DNA from: Candidatus Saccharibacteria bacterium UBA4727
GTDB lineage: Bacteria > Patescibacteriota > Saccharimonadia > Saccharimonadales > Saccharimonadaceae
Direction: 5' to 3'
Assembly (NCBI GenBank): GCA_002404195.1
Contig: DHJF01000016.1
Location: 413 to 17,310, forward strand
DNA: 16,898 nucleotides
Part shown: positions 12,795-16,898 of the stretch, piece after piece
Layout: each line of letters starts with the position of its first letter
Position numbering within the stretch: the stretch's first letter is position 1
The notes under the pieces: model-generated
Told to the model about the DNA's origin: nothing
The model's database searches: none
Seen by the model: only the letters and a program-made list of their open reading frames with translations
Position numbers and translations under genes: made by a program

Positions 12795-13901
12795 ATGGAA
12801 CTAACTCAAATAATCACCGTCTTCATTGCACTCGCAATCTTGGCCGAGGTGACATTCTTGGTGGTAAAATTACCACGACAAAATCTTATTAAAAAACAAG
12901 GTCGACCGATTTTGGTTGATACCTCGGTGCTCATCGACGGTCGCATTATCGCCGTTGCCCAGTCGGGCTTTATTGGTGATACGCTGGTGATTCCCCGTAG
13001 TGTGATTGGCGAGCTGCAATTTTTGGCCGACAATGCCGATCACGACAAACGTGCCCGTGCTCGTTATGGACTGGATGTCGTCAAAGATCTCCAAGCTATG
13101 AATGAAGTCAACGTCGAGATTCTACAAGACGGTAGCAAGGCTGAAGAGGGTGTTGATGAACGCCTGTTGAATCTTGCCAAGAAGCACGGTGCGGCTGTGT
13201 GTACGATCGACTACAACCTTAATAAAGTCGCCGTCGTCGAAGGTATTACCGTTCTTAACGTCAACGAACTCGCCAAGAGCCTGCGGATGGCCTACCTGCC
13301 AGGCGAAAAGATGATGCTGGAATTGGTCCAAAAAGGTCAAGATTCACACCAGGGCGTCGGCTATCTGCCTGACGGCACGATGGTTGTCGTCGAGCACGCG
13401 AACAAAAGTATTGGTAAAGTTGTCGAGATTGAATTTATTCGTAGTCTGCAAACGGCAGCTGGTAAGATGATGTTCGCCAAGCCAACGCAACCCGAAGAGC
13501 AGCCGGTGGCGAAACAGTCACGACCAACAGGTAAAAAGCCAATTGAAAAAGAAAAAGTCATCGCGAAGGTTGAGCGCCCAGCGCAAAAAACACCACGTGC
13601 TAACCGTACACCTGAAAAAAAGCGAGAAGCGAAGCCGGAAGTCCAAGCTGTTGTGGCGCCAGCTGAACCTGCTGTACCCGCCGTCTACCATAGCGATGAC
13701 CGCGAACAGCGCCGTGCTAACAAGCCACAGCAAAACAACCGTCGCAACGATAATGGTCCTAAACCTCAGAAAACAGCTCCTGTTGCGCCTCAGAACTCAC
13801 AGCAAGCATATGCGCAGAATCACCCTCAGCGTAGCGCCAAGCGCCCTAAAACGTCGTCACAGCGCGAAGCTGCGTTGATTGACCTCGTACAGAATCAGTA
13901 G
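12795..13901 (+). CDS. PIN-TRAM domain protein, YacL type, with long basic tail
   Basis: 368 residues from ATG 12795, chosen because AGAAGGA lies six bases before it. One membrane helix (about 5-25), a PIN nuclease-like domain (about 38-165) and a TRAM RNA-binding domain (about 178-235). PIN acidic residues are kept: Asp42 and Asp48 in VDTSVLIDGR, Glu in IGELQFLAD, Asp in CTIDYNLNKVA. YacL proteins of Firmicutes have the same PIN-TRAM order with more membrane helices; here only one remains. The last ~130 residues are a disordered tail rich in Lys, Arg, Pro, Ala, Gln and Asn, likely to bind nucleic acid. A membrane-attached RNase or RNA-binding protein is the most likely role; the substrate is unknown. 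It follows radA by 30 bases and is probably cotranscribed. Confidence 0.88.
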   Translation: MELTQIITVFIALAILAEVTFLVVKLPRQNLIKKQGRPILVDTSVLIDGRIIAVAQSGFIGDTLVIPRSVIGELQFLADNADHDKRARARYGLDVVKDLQAMNEVNVEILQDGSKAEEGVDERLLNLAKKHGAAVCTIDYNLNKVAVVEGITVLNVNELAKSLRMAYLPGEKMMLELVQKGQDSHQGVGYLPDGTMVVVEHANKSIGKVVEIEFIRSLQTAAGKMMFAKPTQPEEQPVAKQSRPTGKKPIEKEKVIAKVERPAQKTPRANRTPEKKREAKPEVQAVVAPAEPAVPAVYHSDDREQRRANKPQQNNRRNDNGPKPQKTAPVAPQNSQQAYAQNHPQRSAKRPKTSSQREAALIDLVQNQ

Positions 13902-13923
13902 GCTGTAATCCGTCAATAGACAC

Positions 13924-13963
13924 CCACGACTAAAGCTGTGGTGCTCTGTCGGCTTGAGCCGAC
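13924..13963. terminator. Two adjacent hairpins after the PIN-TRAM gene
   Basis: CCAC (13924-13927) can pair with GTGG (13938-13941), and GTCGGC (13948-13953) pairs perfectly with GCCGAC (13958-13963) around a TTGA loop. A T-rich stretch starts only eight bases later (13971-13975), so termination would be weak. Similar tandem hairpins occur at insertion-sequence ends, but no transposase is near. The rest of the 288 bases up to 14189 has an 8-bp inverted repeat (13992-13999 with 14036-14043) and the hairpin at 14101-14135, and I see no gene in it. Confidence 0.4.
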
Positions 13964-14100
13964 GCGCATAGTTTTATTGCAGAATATACGTAAGCATAAG
14001 TAGGTAACAGTTTAAAGTGGCCATTACAGTCTTGTTTATGCTTGCAATAGAATACGTCTTCCGTCATAACTAACTTCATCACCTCTACTACTGGGGTATG

Positions 14101-14135
14101 GAGAGTTGTTCACTAAAAAATCATGAATGACTCTC
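14101..14135. repeat. 12-bp hairpin upstream of the small gene at 14190
   Basis: GAGAGT (14101-14106) pairs with ACTCTC (14130-14135). The stem continues through two G-U pairs and TTCA/TGAA to a loop at 14113-14123. It lies about 55 bases before the GTG start at 14190. It could be a 5'-UTR structure or an operator; no consensus known to me fits. Confidence 0.4.
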
Positions 14136-14189
14136 TGTATCACAGGCAGCCCGGCGATCGCTTGGCTATTAATAGAGAAGGTGAGGCAA

Positions 14190-14525
14190 GTGGCAACACG
14201 AAATATAGAGATAGACGACAACAAGATCGTCTTGTACATCGGCGACTACGGTATCTCCATTGGTACCATCGAAGCCGACCAGCGTGACAATCCGCGGAAG
14301 CCGCACGTACTGCCAGATCTCTTGGCTTTCCATCAATACTGCGTTGGTGCGCAGATCGGCAAGTGTGCATACAGCGCTGAGGGGACGAAGGCAAACCAGA
14401 AGCAGATCCGAGACTACACTCGTGTCTTGTCGGTCATCAACCGGCTCTTGGCCGAAATCGAGGACGCAAACAAGTCCGAGATCACGCCGCCATCAGCCGA
14501 TCAGACCGATCAATCCACGGTTTGA
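14190..14525 (+). CDS. Hypothetical protein of the accessory block
   Basis: 111 residues from GTG 14190. This start is chosen because GAGAAGG (14175-14181) lies eight bases upstream; an in-frame GTG at 14181 is the alternative. The N-terminal part alternates short strands (NKIVLYIGDYGISIGTIEAD), followed by mixed helices (PDLLAFHQYCVGAQIG, KQIRDYTRVLSVINRLLAEIEDA) and a polar Thr/Ser/Asp tail. No membrane segment or signal peptide. I do not recognise a family. Third positions favour G and C (AAG, ATC, GTC, GGC) more than in neighbouring housekeeping genes, like the fragment at 15-347 and the gene at 15129. A long imperfect hairpin follows the stop by 20 bases. Probably a recently acquired cargo gene. 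Confidence 0.6.
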   Translation: MATRNIEIDDNKIVLYIGDYGISIGTIEADQRDNPRKPHVLPDLLAFHQYCVGAQIGKCAYSAEGTKANQKQIRDYTRVLSVINRLLAEIEDANKSEITPPSADQTDQSTV

Positions 14526-14545
14526 TCACCAGCCCGCATCTGCGG

Positions 14546-14608
14546 ATGAAAAGACCCGACAGTCCAACTGTCGAAGAGTCATTCACCGACAGGTCGGGCT
14601 CTTTTCAT
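14546..14608 (+). terminator. Long terminator-like stem with alternative folds
   Basis: ATGAAAAGA-CCCGAC (14546-14560) pairs with GTCGGG-(C bulge)-TCTTTTCAT (14593-14608), giving a 15-bp stem beginning 20 bases after the stop of the gene at 14190. Two internal hairpins compete with it: GACAGT (14558-14563) with ACTGTC (14567-14572), and CCGAC (14586-14590) with GTCGG (14593-14597). The 3' arm is U-rich (CUUUUC). Confidence 0.55.
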
Positions 14609-14626
14609 GAATAAATTTTGCTATTA

Positions 14627-14654
14627 TTGACGATCTTTTCCACGCACTTATAAA
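14627..14654 (+). promoter_or_regulatory. Possible promoter for a short plus-strand RNA
   Basis: TTGACG (14627-14632), a 16-base spacer and TATAAA (14649-14654). No protein gene follows on this strand; an RNA starting near 14661 would run about 130 bases to the hairpin ending at 14788. Nothing else in 14609-14750 looks like a gene. Confidence 0.3.
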
Positions 14655-14750
14655 AGGCCTCTCGCACCGCATAGGGAAGTGGCGACACTCGTCAAGATTT
14701 ACTTCACAGTTGGCAAAATTCACAAATACATTATGAACTTTGGGTACTGC

Positions 14751-14788
14751 CGAGAGTAGTGTGAGACCGAAGCCTCACACTACTCTCG
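14751..14788. terminator. Perfect 15-bp hairpin after the minus-strand small gene
   Basis: CGAGAGTAGTGTGAG (14751-14765) pairs perfectly with 14774-14788 around an eight-base loop. It starts eight bases beyond the stop of the minus-strand gene (14797). Neither side has a true U-tract. In length and placement it mirrors the hairpin at 366-403. Confidence 0.6.
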
Positions 14789-14796
14789 TAATTTGA

Positions 14797-15129
14797 CTAC
14801 CGAATCATGCGCGCAAGGTTTGCGAAGATGTCTTCGACGCCGCTGAGTTTGCATCGCCAGTCATCAGCCACCTCGACAAAGCAGTTGATGTCGGCGGTGA
14901 GCTGATCGGGGTCAACCCGCTCTTGGCACCGGACGTACAATCCTCTGCGACGCTTGTGGATGTTGGGCGAGCCCATCGTGTCCGTGTGCCACCGAAGAAA
15001 TTCTTCGGTGTGCAAGAACCACGCCTCGTCTTTCTGAGGGAGATCCTTGATTTCCTGCCACTTGGACGGTGCAAGTTCTGCGCCGTCGTGTACGTAGTGC
15101 AACGAGGTGTTGGTGTCCAGAACATCCAT
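14797..15129 (-). CDS. Hypothetical protein with structured 5' leader
   Basis: 110 residues, ATG at 15129, TAG at 14799-14797. The ribosome site AAGGG is eight bases before the ATG. The protein is acidic and rich in Trp and Asp, with an aspartate-rich N-terminus (MDVLDTNTSLHYVHDG), a central segment with HTEEFLRWHTDTMG, a basic patch (HKRRRGLYVRCQ), and a helical C-terminus (ADINCFVEVADDW, SGVEDIFANLARMIR). No membrane segment. I do not recognise a family. It has its own consensus promoter and a long leader that folds into nested helices, with an alternative helix covering the ribosome site, so it is likely tightly controlled. Codon style matches the genes at 15 and 14190. A toxin/antitoxin or phage-type role is possible but nothing in the sequence proves it. 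Confidence 0.65.
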   Translation of the reverse strand: MDVLDTNTSLHYVHDGAELAPSKWQEIKDLPQKDEAWFLHTEEFLRWHTDTMGSPNIHKRRRGLYVRCQERVDPDQLTADINCFVEVADDWRCKLSGVEDIFANLARMIR

Positions 15130-15135
15130 GATTAT

Positions 15136-15222
15136 TTCCCTTCGGTTTTAGGTGATAGCGGGCGATCAAACCATAAGCTACTAGAAATGCTTATGACCTT
15201 ATCACCCACTATCAGGGAACCG
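15136..15222 (-). promoter_or_regulatory. Structured 5' leader with possible Shine-Dalgarno switch
   Basis: Three nested helices form in the minus-strand RNA: P1 CGGUU/AACCG (15222-15218 with 15147-15143), P2 GGUGAUA/UAUCACC (15206-15200 with 15157-15151) and P3 CAUAAGC/GCUUAUG (15195-15189 with 15178-15172). The ribosome site AAGGG lies just after P1. An alternative six-base helix, UUCCCU (15219-15214) with AGGGAA (15141-15136), would cover the ribosome site and break P1. This is the layout of a translational switch. It matches no riboswitch class I can name. Confidence 0.5.
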
Positions 15223-15270
15223 GTAGACGTATAGGTTCACTGACGTCGGAATCCGTTATCAGTCGTTAAC

Positions 15271-15299
15271 ATTATATCAGATTATGCGATGCTTGTCAA
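15271..15299 (-). promoter_or_regulatory. Consensus sigma70 promoter for the gene at 15129
   Basis: On the minus strand, TTGACA (15299-15294), a 17-base spacer and TATAAT (15276-15271): a perfect consensus match. Transcription should begin near 15264, giving a leader of about 135 bases. Confidence 0.85.
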
Positions 15300-15372
15300 T
15301 TTAAGCGGTGACACTCTGAGCCATCGCAAGAATCTATTTATATCGAGCTCCTTCATGCTCTGACGTAATAAC

Positions 15373-15576
15373 TTAGCCATCCGTGTATTGCAAGCCGCGC
15401 TCCTCCATTCTATCTGCCAAACAAATGAGCTCCTCGATGAGAGGATTCCTCCTATGGCTCTGCGGGCTCCCTCGGTGGGGAAAATCCACTCGATAGGCAG
15501 CATGTGAAAAAAAGCTTGCGCTAACTCTGTAAGGGAGGAGTATTAAGGAGGTTGAGCGGGCGGTGAACAGAACAGA
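15373..15576 (-). pseudogene. Possible 3' remnant of a gene
   Basis: A minus-strand frame without a start codon at its head runs 67 codons between TAG (15579-15577) and TAA (15375-15373). Its end looks protein-like: an amphipathic stretch NPLIEELICLADRMEERGLQ close to the stop. There is no ribosome site or start, so it would be a fragment left after an insertion or deletion. Another ATG-initiated frame overlaps it (15503-15282) but is less protein-like and runs into the promoter at 15299. The rest of 15300-15609 holds Shine-Dalgarno-like runs on the plus strand (near 15530-15553) without a following frame. Confidence 0.25.
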
Positions 15577-15609
15577 CTAGCTTCTGGATTAAGTTCAAAA
15601 CGACAGGTC

Positions 15610-15642
15610 AAAAAAATACTCCCAAGACGGGAGTATTTTTTT
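15610..15642. terminator. Bidirectional intrinsic terminator after the PBP gene
   Basis: AAAAAAATACTCCC (15610-15623), loop AAGAC, GGGAGTATTTTTTT (15629-15642): a perfect 14-bp stem with A- and T-runs, working in both directions. It lies 43 bases after the PBP stop on the minus strand and marks the right border of the accessory block. Confidence 0.92.
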
Positions 15643-15685
15643 GAGTATGAAACTAAATCTAGTTGTTGGGCTTAGACTTACCGCT

Positions 15686-16898
15686 TCAGTGACTAGAGTC
15701 TCCAGTGCTTGTACTTGTGTAGTACAAACTATCCGTAACCGTCGCAGTGATAGTCTGCGTGCTGGTTGAGTCGCTAGGGTAAGGGGCTGTTGCCGTACTA
15801 CCGCTAACTGTTGCCTGTATCGTTGTTCCGTTAATAAGGAAGGTGACACTTTGAACTGGTCGTGTTGCCGATACAGTCGCGGTAATGATACCACCGGCGA
15901 CATGCGGCGCGCCAATCGTTGGTGTCGGGTCGCCACAGACATGCGCGTCATCATCGGCTGTCGCGTCGTAGCCGTCAGTCGACACAAAGCTGTCCTTTTT
16001 AGTGATCGGGTCGGTAGTTTTCATAACCGCTACTTCGATCTTGGCAGCCTCTGGCGTACAGTCAGTGGCTTTCTTTTTAGAGACGCGGTCAAAGGTGAGT
16101 TTTGCGTCGGTGCTTCCCTGGCTTTTGTTATACCAAGCGGGGTAGAGTTCGCCGCCAATCGACTGGATGCCGGCTGGTTGCGTAAACCACGTGCCGCCGT
16201 TGGCTGGATTCCACTTACCCTGACCCGCGTAGACCGTTTTGTGAGCGTATTCGAGCACCTGGCCAATAATCTTGGCCGGGAGCGATGAGTTACCGCTGGT
16301 CAGGATGGTTGTATCTGGGTTACCGAGCCATACGCCCATAGTAAGGGCTGGGCTGTAGGCGACGTTCCAGATATCTTTTGGTTGACCACCCTTGTCGGAG
16401 GTACCAGTCTTGACGGCGGTGCGCACACCCGGAATCCACAATCCGTAGAAGTGGCGACCATACAGGCCAGCGCGGGCGTTATCATCACTGAGGATGTCGG
16501 ACATGATGTAGGCAACTTGGGGATCAACGATTTGCTTACTTTCGTCTTTCCATTGTTGGAGTACTTCGCCACGGCTGTTGACGACCTTTAAGACATCGCT
16601 TTGTGGCTTGTAAACGCCCATGCGTCCAAGTGTTGCGTAGCCGTTAACAAGGTCGATCTGGCGGTTGGTACAGCCACCGATCGCTGATGACAGTCCAGCC
16701 TGGGTGTCTTGCCCCTGGGTACAGTAACTGGTGTTACCCATAGCGTGGACGGTCTTGATGGTACTGCCTGGGTTGTTCTGGTCGGAAACGTACATCGCTT
16801 TTACGGCCGGAATGTTACGTGACAGAGCGAGTGATTTACGAATGTTGATGCCACCTAGGAACTTATTGTCGGCGTCGTGTAGCGGCGCACCGTAGATG
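15686..16898 (-). CDS. Class A penicillin-binding protein, C-terminal part, with Ig-like tail; 5' end outside the window
   Basis: About 404 residues are visible. The frame enters from the right edge, so no start is present; the internal ATG at 16795 is not the start. The transpeptidase motifs seen are SRN (SLALSRNIPAVKAM) and KTG (VKTGTSDKG), in the right order and spacing; the active-site SxxK and the glycosyltransferase domain lie outside the window. Segments such as GYATLGRMGVYKPQ and NVAYSPALTMGVWLGNPD are typical of class A PBPs, which polymerise and cross-link peptidoglycan outside the membrane. After the domain comes a linker with two cysteines, then an Ig-like module (about the last 80 residues, Thr/Ser/Val-rich: GGIITATVSATRPVQSVTFL) ending in a Ser/Thr tail. 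Terminates at TGA 15688-15686, 43 bases before a strong terminator. Confidence 0.93.
   Translation of the reverse strand, partial: IYGAPLHDADNKFLGGINIRKSLALSRNIPAVKAMYVSDQNNPGSTIKTVHAMGNTSYCTQGQDTQAGLSSAIGGCTNRQIDLVNGYATLGRMGVYKPQSDVLKVVNSRGEVLQQWKDESKQIVDPQVAYIMSDILSDDNARAGLYGRHFYGLWIPGVRTAVKTGTSDKGGQPKDIWNVAYSPALTMGVWLGNPDTTILTSGNSSLPAKIIGQVLEYAHKTVYAGQGKWNPANGGTWFTQPAGIQSIGGELYPAWYNKSQGSTDAKLTFDRVSKKKATDCTPEAAKIEVAVMKTTDPITKKDSFVSTDGYDATADDDAHVCGDPTPTIGAPHVAGGIITATVSATRPVQSVTFLINGTTIQATVSGSTATAPYPSDSTSTQTITATVTDSLYYTSTSTGDSSH

Noticed and set aside
13916..14050. End of an IS200/IS605-type element
   Set aside because: Tandem hairpins are suggestive, but there is no transposase, TnpB or matching second end in the window.
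14127..14189. Upstream ATG 14127 for the accessory gene
   Set aside because: It falls in the arm of the hairpin at 14101-14135 and has no ribosome site; GTG 14190 has GAGAAGG eight bases before it.
14861..14867. A second CTGATGA hammerhead box on the minus strand
   Set aside because: It lies inside the coding frame of the gene at 15129-14797; the following sequence gives GAAG rather than GAAA and the flanking bases form no stems.
15282..15503. A 73-codon minus-strand frame
   Set aside because: It runs over the consensus promoter at 15271-15299 and reads less like protein than the overlapping start-less frame ending at 15373.
1..16898. tRNA, rRNA or CRISPR array
   Set aside because: No cloverleaf with conserved GTTCGA-type arm, no rRNA motifs and no regularly spaced direct repeats were seen on reading through; a dedicated scan was not possible.

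Overview
The window looks like a contig end from a candidate-phyla-radiation bacterium, most likely Saccharibacteria (TM7/Patescibacteria). This rests on the gene set (short NusA, ClpC, RadA, a PIN-TRAM protein, a class E-like sortase with its own small substrate, an FKBP and a CNNM-type CBS protein packed tightly together), on 4-base start/stop overlaps, and on normal use of TGA as stop, which argues against code-25 lineages. No rRNA or marker tree is available, so the lineage is an inference. Bases 1-14 are the tail of the Nextera/Tn5 mosaic-end adapter, so the left edge is a library-fragment end.

Layout. Positions 15-565 hold the 3' part of an unrecognised gene, a perfect long hairpin, a complete type III hammerhead ribozyme motif and a promoter-like box with a 10-codon mini-ORF. 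Next come a CPA2 cation/proton antiporter with an RCK domain (566-2257) and a DoxX-like membrane protein (2305-2775). Converging on these is a minus-strand operon (4908-2599): an exported LAxTA-motif surface protein, a sortase, and a membrane protein with a degenerate GT2-like fold. A second minus-strand operon (6466-5091) encodes a CNNM/CBS membrane protein and an FKBP peptidyl-prolyl isomerase. From 6575 the plus strand carries nusA, with an apparent terminator in its own leader, then clpC under a perfect CIRCE element, an overlapping membrane-anchored HExxH protein, radA, and a PIN-TRAM protein ending at 13901.

From 13902 to about 15600 lies an accessory-looking block. It holds two small unrecognised genes on opposite strands, several long hairpins, a consensus promoter (TTGACA-17-TATAAT), and a structured 5' leader that could hide its own Shine-Dalgarno site. 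A bidirectional terminator separates this block from the 3' part of a class A penicillin-binding protein running off the right edge on the minus strand.

The main themes are cell-envelope biology (sortase pair, PBP, membrane proteins), proteostasis (ClpC, FKBP, HExxH protein under HrcA/CIRCE control) and RNA-level control. The most striking items are the hammerhead ribozyme, the structured leader at 15136-15222, the nusA leader terminator, and the repeated design of a promoter close to a mini-ORF that runs into a main gene lacking a Shine-Dalgarno site.
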